Below, piece by piece: positions 1-11,000 of a DNA stretch of 64,000 nt (position 1 is its first letter; each line of letters starts with the position of its first letter). A program made the translations under genes and the position numbers. The stretch is from Klebsormidium nitens. Lineage: Eukaryota > Streptophyta > Klebsormidiophyceae > Klebsormidiales > Klebsormidiaceae. The stretch spans positions 79,496-143,495 of the forward strand of contig DF237155.1 of assembly GCA_000708835.1 (NCBI GenBank). The letters are read 5' to 3'. The notes beneath the pieces were generated by a model. The model searched no databases and had not been told where the DNA came from. It saw only the letters and a list, made by a program, of their open reading frames with translations.

Positions 1-1090
1 CTTGCGGCCGGCTCAGCATCCGTAACACCGGTGTCAAGTCCCTTGCGTGCAGCCCCGTCATCAGGTTCTCTGCTGGCAAGTAACCCTCAGGAGCGACACG
101 ACTTTTCAAGTGCCACGCATGCTGACATGGCCCTGCACAAACGTAGGAAACACTGTGAACGATGATAGATAAAGCACTTGTGCTGACATCATCACAAGCT
201 TGCGTGCAGGTGACAAGTGGCGGGTCCTGACATGCATGCAAAATAATATATCCTGGCAGCCGCCTGATGCACCAGTATACCTCAGCAAGGCTGAGATGGA
301 TGTGCGCACTGCCATTGGGCCGCATGGGCACCTGATTCTGGAAAGGAGATTGTATAATCAACTAAGAGGAAGAGGCATGATCCACGCAAGTCGCTCCATC
401 CTGGATGTTATTCGACGTACTGCAAAATGCTCCAATGAAAATCACATGAGAGCTAAAACAAAGGTTATTATTGACACAAAGTCAAAAGCTAAAGCGAAAG
501 CCCAGCCAGAAAACACAATCACATATGAGAGATTCCTCGTCGGAGAAAACTGCTCAATACAAGAGCAAGGTGTCGCCATCAACGCCGCAGTTGTGGTCGT
601 GTTATGAATGCACACTAGAGGCACGAAGTTGGGTTTAAGCAGCAAAGACCACCCATGACCGTTTCTGTTCAGAATCTTCTTGCTGGAACCATCTAACCAA
701 TTCCTGGACAAACGCCGAACAAACACCCCCGGCACTTCCATCAGAGCAGAACCTTCCGCTTCAAAGACAAAAGCGCAACACTGACAGTTTGAGGACTAGA
801 TTAACTTAACACATGCCTGTTGGCAAACTTTACTAGCTGCCTCCAAAGACAAGATTTTTAGATGTGGCCAAAGGCCCTTCGGCGATTGCATTTTTTGTTG
901 CACAGGTGCGCTTCTATAGGAGCAGAGTCCTCTGAAGCTTGGGCCAGGAGCAATGACAGCCACATTGATTAGATTCTCAGCCCCTTATTACTGGCAGTCC
1001 TGTTGCACAAGTGTGTACTCAGCGCCTAACGACGGAAAGGGATAGGCTGAAAGCCCAGTCGCAGCAAAGTCCGAAAGGACCCCCAACTTC
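1..1090. other. Intergenic, no supported gene
   Basis: No open frame here has splice signals, a domain or a composition that I can defend as a gene. The longest open frame (200-607, plus strand, 135 codons) is rich in common residues and has no recognisable motif. The window may begin downstream of a gene lying outside it. Confidence 0.5.
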
Positions 1091-1424
1091 AAGGCTTGCA
1101 TTGCATCAAGACGAAGGCGCAATGGTGCAGAAGGGAGCAAGACTCTTACCTATCTTGCAGTTTGAAGTTAAGTGCGGCCCCTTGCTTTGTGATGCACCAG
1201 GTTTAGCTACAGGATACTTGGAGAAGCAGGTCCTGAAGGGAAATGAGTGAAGCATTAACCACACATTGGATGTGACACAAAATGGTGGGCAATAAGTACA
1301 GAAAGATTTGTTCCTCTATGGCAGAATTTTGCAAGGAAGACAGCGGTGGAACATACCCACACACTCAAGTTTGAGCTTTCGGCGCACAAAGTCCGCCATT
1401 GAAGGCATTGGCTAATCGCCATTT

Positions 1425-1452
1425 AGAGATACGAACGCAGTCACGTATCTCT
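1425..1452. other. Hairpin in repeat copy A
   Basis: The arms AGAGATACG (1425-1433) and CGTATCTCT (1444-1452) are perfect reverse complements, nine base pairs around a ten-base loop. The matching place in copy B also folds, with a compensating base-pair change. Confidence 0.6.
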
Positions 1453-1484
1453 GAGCCCCCAGCGCACAAAGTCCGCATGGTGAG

Positions 1485-1607
1485 AGCGTGGGCTTATCGC
1501 CTTATGCCAGGGTGTAGGCTGATCGCCTCACCCAATGCTTGGGCTTACCGCCTCGACACATTCAGCAACCCGGGCTTAGCGCCTCACAATGGGCTTAGCG
1601 CCTCAGA
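1485..1607 (+). repeat. Short repeat cluster, GGGCTTA-NCGCCT type (copy A)
   Basis: Five degenerate units occur in about 120 bp: GGGCTTATCGCCTT, AGGCTGATCGCCTC, GGGCTTACCGCCTC, GGGCTTAGCGCCTC and GGGCTTAGCGCCTC. They are separated by 4-18 bp. The same five-unit series recurs at about 2090-2210 in copy B. The units are direct, not inverted, and the spacing is irregular. Confidence 0.7.
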
Positions 1608-2023
1608 GGGGACAAGACGAAATCTTTGAACAAAGCAAACCAAATGGGTAAGCACCAATGTATCCCAAACTCACATTGCTCAAGATGCAAGCATGAACTG
1701 TTAAGCAAGATTCCAATTCCTACCTGACTTGCAGAGGTATCAGGTTGCTGCTTGCTCTGTCTGTGGTACACCGAGTTCACGTCCACGATGTCTAAGGAAG
1801 GAGGTCCTGAACAAAACCAAGTATAAAATGGATCACAATGGGTGTGACACAATATTGGTTGACACTGTGAGCTTGTCTGTGACGAGCATAGCCAAGAAGT
1901 ACAGCGGTAGAGTACTTTAAAAATCCTACAATAAAGACAGGGATCGCAGAACGCCATAAAATCCTGGGATCGAGCCTTCGGCGCACAAAGTCCGCCATCG
2001 AAGGCATTGGCTGACCGCCAAAT

Positions 2024-2055
2024 AGAGGTACCGACATCCACAGTCGCGTACCTCT
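2024..2055. other. Hairpin in repeat copy B
   Basis: The arms AGAGGTAC (2024-2031) and GTACCTCT (2048-2055) pair perfectly. A further four pairs (2032-2035 with 2043-2046) follow after a single bulged C. Compared with copy A, the fifth pair has changed from A-T to G-C on both sides, so the stem is kept although the sequence differs. Confidence 0.6.
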
Positions 2056-2089
2056 GAGCCCCCAGCGCACAAAGTCCGCATGGAGAGAG

Positions 2090-2210
2090 CGTGGGCTTAT
2101 CGCCTTGAGCAAGGGTGTGGGCTGACCGCCTCACCCACTGCTTGGGCTTACCGCCTCCACACACATAGCGACCTGGGCCTAGCGCCTCATGTTGGGCTTA
2201 GCGCCTCGTG
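2090..2210 (+). repeat. Short repeat cluster, GGGCTTA-NCGCCT type (copy B)
   Basis: Five units in the same order as copy A: GGGCTTATCGCCTT, GGGCTGACCGCCTC, GGGCTTACCGCCTC, GGGCCTAGCGCCTC and GGGCTTAGCGCCTC. The unit order is shared with copy A, so the cluster existed before the larger duplication. Confidence 0.7.
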
Positions 2211-2215
2211 GGGAT

Positions 2216-3299
2216 CTGTTTTTCTGCTACTACTACTCTAGAGCCCCGCGTCAGGGCCGGTCAGGCATCTGATCGATGCAATGTGAGGAATCTTGAATGT
2301 GCGAGGCTTCTGACTTCACTCACTGCATGATGTTCACAGTGACTCTGAGTGTGGCTTGCACAAAGCGAGGGGGATTCCTTTCAAAAGCGCCCGGAATGGT
2401 TAGCAGAGCGATTTTCTAACCCCTAGATGAAAACCCGTGTGGCGTCGATCAGCTGATACCCTTGAAAGCGTGGTACGTCGATCAATCCTGATACGAATAA
2501 AGTTAAACCCAGTTTAACCTGTAGCCGACAGGCCGTTTCAGGTTGCGTAGGCACGAGCTTGGGCGAATCGCCATCTGCCACGTGTCACATTCTCTGTCAT
2601 TTGAACTCAGTCTTTGATTCCCCCGGGGCTCTCCACCGGGAAGTCTTCCAGCTTCAAGTACCGTATCGGTAATCGTAGCGGATATCGCCACCATTGCAAG
2701 ACACAGTGTGGGGACTCAAGGATGACAGGACTCAACCTTTGGGACCGACATGAAGTTGGCCGGGACTCGCCGGGAGGAACTGAGCACCGGCCTTTGACTT
2801 GACCGACTGATATCAACTGTCCGATTGGTGACATTTGGACAATCTGACGGCTGACATGTAATTGATGGCTTCATGTGATCAAGGCTGCAACTTCATGGCT
2901 GAAGGCTCACTTGAGAAAATGCTTATCCTGGCAGTTAGTGTACAGTCTATGTTACAAAACAGTTTCCCAAATGCTTCAAGTTAGCGCAGGCTGCAACTAA
3001 GCAGCTTGCCCGTCCTGCCCCGGGCGCTCCTTTTGTTATTCTAAGAATGTGTCGGTGTTCTCCAGACGACCTTGCTACCACCTTTGCCAGTTTTAAAGGA
3101 CACGTCTCCCATCGACAACCCTGATAAGCGCTCCAACCACACACACGTCGGTCACCAAGTCCCAGAAGAATCGGGTCAAAGCAGTGAAAGCTGTACAGCG
3201 AGGTGAGGTAAGGTATACTAGGACTCCACTTAGTTCAATTTGAGCAGCTTCTAAATGGGCGTCGTTCTAACACACATGACTCCTTACGAAACTGCCTGG
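2216..3299. other. Intergenic, no supported gene
   Basis: About 1.1 kb between the duplicated repeat and the stop codon of the minus-strand gene at 3300. It presumably includes the 3' untranslated region of that gene. I see no conserved frame, RNA gene or strong repeat. Confidence 0.4.
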
Positions 3300-6200
3300 T
3301 CACGTGCCTTCCATGTTTTCCGAGTCCTGCGGCGGCGGGTCGTCCTTTGCACTGTTTTGAATTACGATGCTGGGCCGCCTCCGATGAAACAACGGCGCGC
3401 CGGGGGTGGCGGGCACGCTTGCATTCGCAGACTGCTCTCGTTGGGGGGTGGAGAACGAGAGCGTGACGCCCGTGCCAAACCCCCGGGACACGGTCGGTAG
3501 GCCTCTCTCGGGGGGAGGCGTGGTCGCCCCCGTCCAGCTAAAACTCCGGTTAAAGGCGGCGGTTAGGGAGCCCTGGGGCGGGGACGGGGAACCTTGCAGG
3601 GGGCTCTGCCGGGCGCCTTGCTGGACCCCCCGGAACTCGGGGCTCGCCGACTGGTAAAACCCGGGCCGGGGAGTAGACGCAAAGCTCCCCCCCGGCTGCT
3701 GGATCGTTTGCATGGTCGCGCTCTTGCGCGTTCTACCAGCACTGCTCGGCTGATCGATCAGCGGAGGGATGAAGGTTGGGGGGGCGAAGATGCTTCTGGG
3801 AGAGGCCTTGTCGTGCTCGTCCCTGTCCTGGGCGTCGTCCTCCATGGCTGTGGCGGCCTGCGACTCGGGCCCAGACGGGGCCTCCTCTGACACCTTTTCC
3901 CGCCCACCAAAAGTGGGAGTCCCTGCTACGGCCGACGTGCCTAGCTTTGAAAGGGAAGAGTCTGCTTGGGGGCGGCGGTCGGAGGAGTGGAGACCGGAGG
4001 AAGACGGCACTGAGGCGCTCCGGCTGCGCGCCACCTGTAACAGGCGAGGCACAGCGTCAGGTCGTGGGGATATCGCGAAAACAGAGTCTGTGCTATTTGA
4101 TGCTGACTCGATGCTGGATACAAAGCCTTATGAAACTCGGTCGCTGCAAGAGACCCAATCACAGTATCCAAGATCGTACTACTCCTGGAAAGTGCAGGTT
4201 TTCCACTTAGAGAAATCCCTGAGGGCTACAAACTCTGGGCAGCAGACATGGTTGCGAACGTTGCAAATGTCATTGCAACGTCAATGAACGAAAGGAAGAG
4301 CTCAAATGCCCCTCACTTGCATGCAGCTCCCTCTGTCCGTGAAGCTTCCGTAGTCCGGCGAGCTCGTCAGCTCCAGACTGTTGGCTTTCAACCGCGGCTT
4401 CCACACCACTTTCCTCTCCCCCTGCTGCGCACTCCCCTGCCATTGCTTCCCGCCACTCGTCAGGGGGGGGAAGTCCTCTGTATCAGTCGGCCCCCACCCG
4501 GGGCTCATCGGCTCTCCCGGACTGAGCGGATCCTCCTTTCCGTCCATTAGGTTACTCGCCCCCGCTTTCCACTGGGGCGACTTCTGCTGATTTACAATCC
4601 CGCTTAGCGGAGGGGACTTCGGCGCCGTTCCCCAGAGACCCTTTGCTGGTCGTGGGGTGGTTCCAAACCCGTCTGCTAACCCCCTCGCTGACCCGGTTCC
4701 GCCTTGAGGACTCCACCCGGGCTTTTGCGCCGCTATACCATTTTCCGCACCGCCCCACTTGCGCACAGTTTGCGAATTCCACTGCGATCCCGCAGGCCGG
4801 AAATCCGAGATCGCCCGCTTCTCATCCTGCTCCCACCCAGCGTTCAGGTCTTTCTTCACGGTCGATTCCCCCCAGCCCTTTACCCGAGTAGTTTGCTGCC
4901 TCCACCCCCCTTTCAAATCCTCGTTCCTACCAGCATTGGACTGGAACGTCGCCTCGCTGGACATATCTCGCGTCTCCTTTTCTGTTTCCCTCTTCCCGTC
5001 CTGCAAGCCCTCTTGCCCCCCCGTTTCATCCATCATCGCCCCTTCCTGGGGGTCCATTTCCGGCACTGGCGATAGGACCGACTGTCCCCCCCCCGGTGCC
5101 GGAACCCACCCCGGCTTCCCCTCTACCACCCCCTCCCTCGCCCCCGACTCCACCCCCCGGTTAAGCCTAAACTCGGGCGGGTTACCCATGGCCAACGCCG
5201 ACGGTCCTAGCTTAAAACCGCTCGACACAGACTGGCCCAGACCGGAGGGGACTTGCGTTGGGGAGTGCGCAGTGGAGGGGGCTTGGCCGCGCATTTGCAG
5301 GGAGCGCAGCAGGGCCGCGCGGCGAAGGTTTGCAGACTGGGCGGGGTCGCTAGGGGAGGGAGGAAGACGGCTGTCCCCCTCCTTTTGCTGCAGCGCGTGG
5401 TGCCGAGAAGGGATGGCGTACGGGTGGGTGCTCGTGTGAGCTGGGATGCCCCATGCGCCAGGGCCTGAAAAAGACAAGCTTTCATCTCGTCAAGAGACAA
5501 AGTCCGAGGCTAACGAGGGGCAGAACTCAGATGGAAGATGCTGCAGACTGGTAGTACAGGCTTACAGGCAAAAAGCAGGGCTTCTCTCAGACGAATTGCA
5601 AGGGAACAAACTAACGAAGAGGAATGCAATCGCGCCACAGCAGGTTGCAAAGCCAGCCCAGCTTCGGCTTGACAAGGGGAAAATCTCCAAACACAAGCAA
5701 CTCTTCTTTGTCAAACAAAGCTTTCAGCAATAAAGCTTACCGGTAACCGCCGGAGGGACGGGGCTGGCCAGGCTTGAGGTCGCCAGGTTGGACGCTGCGA
5801 TCCCCCCTCCGTTTGGGCGCCTCCTCGTCCCGTCTGGGCCATAGGCAGCCTCAGGGGACTTGAACTGCGCCTCCTGCATCAGCATGTTGTTGCGCCGCCA
5901 GCTGCCAGGGCTGCTGTCGTCATCCGTATCGCCGTTGTCGTCGCTCATCGCAGAGTCGCCCTGGTTCGACATCATATCGTCCCTGCAGGGCGGAAGGTTG
6001 CTTCACATACGCCCATGGTGATTGAACATTGCAGCCCAGTAAAGGTCCTCACATGGGCCTTGTTTATTGTGCACAAAAGCTATAGGTGTGAGTGTTGCTG
6101 AAAGGTAGCCACCCATGTTCAATCACCCATATCCTCCTTGGAAAGCTCTCATTAGGAGTTTAGGCAATAGCGATACTCCAAGCAAGAAAGAAGAAACAAA

Positions 6201-7045
6201 GAGCCTATCTAGACCCTCACCCTCCGGCAGAGAGAGCGGCGGAGCTGTAACGGGGCAGGCTGCCCATGAAACGCTGCTCCATAAGCGACCCCCCCTCGCT
6301 GGGAAGCGAGCTGGATAAAAGCTCAGACATCGGGGGGCCGTCCGTTCCATCGTCTTTGGAGTCGCCAACTTTGAGAAGGTTCAAGCTGGAGGCCATCATC
6401 TGCATTGAAAGCATATTCACGCAATTGTGTCTTCAGGTTAAAATTTGTTCGTACAATGCAGTATTATTTTGTTGGTGAGGCCTGTTGTACCTTGATAGGA
6501 AACCATCCAGATCTGCTCGAGAGATTGTAGGAATAATATTCATGGGATAATTATACTAGAAGTGGCTTGTGCCACATAACTGCTTGCATAATGCATACTG
6601 CTTGCAAACAGGGCATTGTACGCCAGCACTGGAAAAGCACGGGTGACAGCACGTGTTGCAGCGGCAAATCTGAAGCGCTACTGCAGTATGAGTTACATTT
6701 AAGCATTTCGCAAAGTGTAACTTGACCTTATTCATATCCCGGCTGACGACATGCTCTGTCCTTATCAACCACCTCTCAATACACAGCATTGTGTCAAGCC
6801 CGCTCATAACATTTTCCGCTCACCTCCGTTAGATAGCGCTTGGACACATGATAATTGTCCAGCGTGACTGCATCAGCATCCACCGGCCGAGGCCGCTTGT
6901 TCGCGCCCGATGTTGGGAGGCCATCTAGCAGATAGCTGGTCTTACTGGGGCTTCCAGAAAAGGACCGCAGGCCCAGCCCTGGGGGACGGCCGCCAATGTC
7001 CCCCGTCATACCTAGCCGGGCCCTCACAAGGTATTCTGAATCCAT
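3300..7045 (-). CDS. Uncharacterised 841-residue low-complexity protein, five exons
   Basis: Exons by frame continuity: 6824-7045, 6221-6399, 5741-5982, 4317-5464 and 3300-4034. All junctions are GT-AG with matching phase (0, 2, 1, 0). The start ATG at 7045 opens MDSEYLVRARLGM. The only conserved-looking part is the first junction, where residues around 66-82 read KRYLTEMMASSLNLLKVGD. As I recall, this resembles the 'KRYLSE-MASSLN-L' motif of uncharacterised land-plant proteins. The remainder is rich in Gly, Ser, Pro, Gln and charged residues, with no transmembrane segment and probably disordered. The fourth exon has recurrent W-containing patches (GWGPTD, KGWGES, GGWRQQ, QWKAG). A nuclear or RNA-associated role is possible but unsupported. 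It is divergent to eIF3h, with about 1 kb between starts. Exon structure is solid; function is unknown. Confidence 0.75.
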
Positions 7046-8085
7046 TGCTCTTACAGCGGGTATGGGTTACCGGTGATATTGCTTGATTGGACTACCTTCC
7101 ACAAAGGCTTATGTTTGTGGAAAAAACTGTCAAGTTTATTGAGAGGCCACTTCTCATCAACATGGATCAGATGTGGTGCGAATTACAATAACCCTGTCTC
7201 GATGACTGGAAAAAAAAAATGTACTGCTGAGCTCCTCAGAAAGAGAGGGGTCCATTTACACGACCTCAACGAGTCACTGCTAACATGGGGCCCGATTATC
7301 GCCCAATGTTGCCAGCCGGCTTCAAATCTCGAGCTGTCAAACTGAAGCATCAGAATTGGGGCTCTCCCCGCGATATTACAACCAGCCCCGTTGGGAACGC
7401 GACAGGCACTTCACGTCTCTGGCTGAAAGAAGCCGGGCATGGAACCCCAAATTCATCTGCTTTGGATGCCATGCTTTCTGCCAGGGTAGTGGCTGGCCCC
7501 TCCTCTCCTTCCACTGTTCCGATTCAGAATCCAGGGCCGCGCCATTGCCATTGGCATTGGCGTGAGGGCGCCATGATGCTGATGAATTTACCATATTACA
7601 TAACCCGAATCGACGGAGTCAATTTCGAGTGCGCGTGTTTTCGCGCAAGATCGTAGCTCTCCCGGGCTCCCGGCCCCTCCACACCGTACTGCAGATTCCA
7701 GGTCAACTTGCGCCGGTTTGTTCGCGCAGAGCCCGCGCAATATGACGATTCAAATTTCCTTCCAAGTTACCGGCACATGTCAATGTCATACTGTAAACCG
7801 CATTCCGTCAATCCGAATCTAGACTCATGATTCCGGTTGTAGCACAGGCAGGCGCAGGCTTGAGCGGAATGCAGAGATCAGCTCTTCCCTTTCAATCTGA
7901 AAACTTCAAAGTTTAGGGAGGGAGACGAGGAAGCAGGCCTGCAGCTGAGCTGTTGAGGCTCCTTGCTAATATTAGGCCTTCTCGTTGCAAGCAGGGCGTA
8001 AATAAGTCGTGCGGAAAGTTCTTGGAATTTGCACCAAAAAGCCACATCAAATCGAACATAAGCAGGGGTTGGGGAGGCAGACGCA
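7046..8085. promoter_or_regulatory. Divergent intergenic region between the 841-aa gene and eIF3h
   Basis: About 1.04 kb separates two start codons on opposite strands, so both promoters and any 5' untranslated exons must lie here. I could not pick out a TATA box or shared motif with confidence. A 123-codon open frame at 7285-7656 has no splice or domain support and is treated as chance. Confidence 0.4.
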
Positions 8086-11000
8086 ATGGCCGAGTCTTCA
8101 GGTAAGAACTGCCTCATCAATCTAGCGGACAGTGACAGTTCGCTGGCATGATGTGTTCGTAATTAGGGTTGAAGCCCCTTGCCCTCTATTGGTGGTGGCC
8201 CCGCTTCCTCCAATCATAAACTTTCTGAAACGGATGGCTTCTTTGCAGCCGCTCCTGCTAGGACCTGGGCTCAAGCTGCACAAACCAAAGAAGAGGAGGT
8301 GCCTCTGCGGACAGTTCAGATTGATGGCCTGGTAAGCCCTTCTTTGCACCCTAGGGGCACTCGTTTGGCAAAATTGAGGGGGGCACACCCTGCGCTTTAT
8401 CTTATAGCTCAGTGGGTTCAAAGTTTGCGGAGATGCAAGACTTACTCTGGAGATCCAAACTTACAATATGGTAATGGTTCGTTCCAGAGGATGGCATGCA
8501 TTCTGCACGTTCATGTCCCACACACGGCGTTCTCTAAATCTCAACACCCGTAGCATCAGGCGGTGGTAATGGCCACCGGCAGAGTCGGATAGATCGAGCT
8601 ATTTTGCCCAATTGTCCGGCACCCATCAAGCTGGAGGGATGTGCTCAGCCAGCTCCATTGTGGGGGAAGTCTCTGTCAACCCGGTCTCTGCTGGGAAATT
8701 GTGGTGGCGCCACACTTTTAAATCCGCGCGAGGGCGGTCGTTTTTGCTTGCAGGCACTGTTGAAGATCATCAAGCACTGCAAAGAGTTCGCGCCCAACCT
8801 CGTGACAGGGCAGCTGCTTGGCCTGGATATTGGATCCGTGCTAGAAGTCACAAACTGTTTCCCATTCCCAGTGAGTGTGCGTCATGCCAGGTTGTGTCAT
8901 AAACTTATCTGCAGTCGACTCAGGGACTGCAAACTCGCTTGAGGCATAGTTCAAGCCATCGGGGGGTCTCCTGAGAGCATCATCGAGCATTCCTTTTGAT
9001 GTATTTTATGAATTGAACATAGTTCATCAGCCATTTGGTCTCTTGCGCCCGCCAATTTCGAACAGATAAATGCCGGGGGCGATAGCACAAACGCTGGTTT
9101 CGTCCCCATAAAATGCAGCTCTTATAAGCTGAAAGAGGAGATGACCTCACAATTGGTACGTAGGGCGTTCAGTGATAGGATTGAAGAAGCACTGGCTTTC
9201 TTAGCTCGCACCTTGAGTTGGAAGTGCCATCACATGTTCAGAACCACAGAGGCCCTGCATTTCATGATCAAAGAGGTGACTCACAGGTTGTTCTGAAACT
9301 CAAGCTTTTGTGCAGACGCGGAGCGAGGAAGAGGAGGACGGCGAGGACAGCGCAACGTACCAGCTGGAGATGATGCGGTCGCTGCGGGAGGTGAACGTGG
9401 ACAACAACACGGTCGGCTGGTACCAATCCACGTACATGGGGGCCTACCAGAGCGTGGAGCTCATCGACACCTTTCTGCAGTATCAGGTGGGGGTTCCCTG
9501 CGGGGCAAAGTTTGGAGGGATGGTTGGTTGATAGAACGTGCCGCTGGTCCTGCGGTCCCGAGAACGATTGAATGTTATAAAACTGATTGTAAGGAGTAAG
9601 GGAATGGTGGAACTAGAAGCAGTGAGGAGGCCGTAAGGAAGACGATGGTTATTGTGCAACCAGAGATTCTAAGATTGGCTTGCTAAGGAAACGGATATCT
9701 GTGTGGTTAGTACCTGCGTGAAGCGGCGTGGAAGAGGAAGGACGGTGCAGGCGGAGGCTGTGGGTGTCTAGTATCTGAATGTGCGGATTTGAATCTGCAG
9801 GAGAACATCAAGCGGTGTGTGTGCATCATCTACGACCCGCAGCGATCATCGCAGGGCGTCCTTGCTCTGAAAGCACTCAAGCTCAAGGAGCCCTTCATGG
9901 AGGCTTACAAAAACGATGCACTTACAGGGGAGGGGTGAGTTGTCGTACGAGCCCTCGGCTTCTTAAAGTAGAATGTACGTTCATGGCATCCCAATCCAGA
10001 TGCAGCGTCGATCGTGCAGCATTGCGACTTGTGGTTTTGTGAAAGATGAGTTCTGATATACTTCGTCATGTGCCAGGTTGCGGCAATCGGGCATTTCATG
10101 GCCAGACATCTTCGAGGAGATCAAGGTAAGGGCTGGTTCCCTCTTTGCGAAGTTCTACTCCCCCCCTTATTGTCAGCACCAATCTGCAGCTTGCTTCTGC
10201 AACTTCTTGATGAGTCCGAAGTTGAGAGGAACTACCGTACGACGAAGGTATGATCCCAAACAGATAAATAATCATTTTGCCTCCGGAAAATTGGAAAGTC
10301 CGGATAAGCAGTCGGTGCTTTCTCGAACGTCAAACGGAAAGTATTCTCTGAGGCCGTATGGGTGTCTGGTACGTATCCATCTATTGGCATACGCCCAATA
10401 TATATGGGTACCGGGGTACTTCTCAACGATCAGAATTCGGGTCGAAAAATGGAAAATAATACATGATCTGGGCTCCCATGTGCTGAAATGATTGCTTTAG
10501 TTGAACCATACCTTGGTCGTATGGTACTAGAGGGCTCTACAGCCTTCACTAAAAAAGGTTGCGACTGTCTATCGGGCAAGCTTGCTTAGTAGGAATATCA
10601 GTTTCCTTCATTGCCGAGCCTGTATGTCCGGTCCTTCAATGTCGCGCCCCTTGATTTCCATCATCTCCCTTGGCAGGTGTCGGTCCACAACTCTGCTTTG
10701 GTCGGCGCGATGGTGACCGACATCCAACCAGAGGCTCCTGTCACACACGTAAGTCTTGTCGTGCCCTGCAAGGAGGAGGTATAGGTTGTGCTCACTCGAG
10801 TCGTGCTTGACGAGTGAGTGGCATAGGTGTCAAAGCTCACCAGATCTGATGAATGAGGAGGCAGATTGGCGAGTTGGCGGTGCCTGTTGTCGATTGGACG
10901 TCAGTGGAGTGTCCCTTGCGCCTGACGGCGCCATGATTGATGCAGGCGGACTTTGACCGGTTGAGCCTGTCCAGTGCCCCTTTCTTGGAGAAGAACCTCG

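Larger units (their letters stand above)
1091..2215. repeat. Diverged tandem duplication, unit about 0.57-0.6 kb
   Basis: Two copies lie head to tail, about 1091-1620 and 1650-2215. Anchors are AGGTCCTGAA (1228 and 1802), ACAGCGGT (near 1340 and 1901) and GGCGCACAAAGTCC (1381 and 1980). The offset therefore drifts from 574 to 599 through small indels. The 3' 240 bp of each copy is best preserved (about 1375-1612 and 1972-2212), and the upstream parts are much more diverged. No conserved reading frame spans both copies. It could be a pair of decayed non-coding element copies or a miniature LTR pair. No TG...CA ends or target duplications were found to decide. Confidence 0.75.

Noticed and set aside
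200-607. 135-codon plus-strand frame at the window start
   Set aside because: No domain, junction or conserved composition; likely chance.
1595-2164. 189-codon minus-strand frame
   Set aside because: It crosses one repeat copy and the middle of the duplication and is not kept open in the other copy.
1375-2212. Reading the 5' duplicated segments as LTRs of a miniature retrotransposon
   Set aside because: The homology extends well beyond the best-preserved 240 bp, and no TG...CA ends, primer-binding site, polypurine tract or target duplication was seen.
4759-5439. 226-codon plus-strand frame opposite exon 4 of the 841-residue gene
   Set aside because: Pro/Ser/Arg-rich shadow of a low-complexity exon; the minus exon is joined in phase to four others.
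7285-7656. 123-codon plus frame between the divergent genes
   Set aside because: No homology recognised and it lies where promoters must be.
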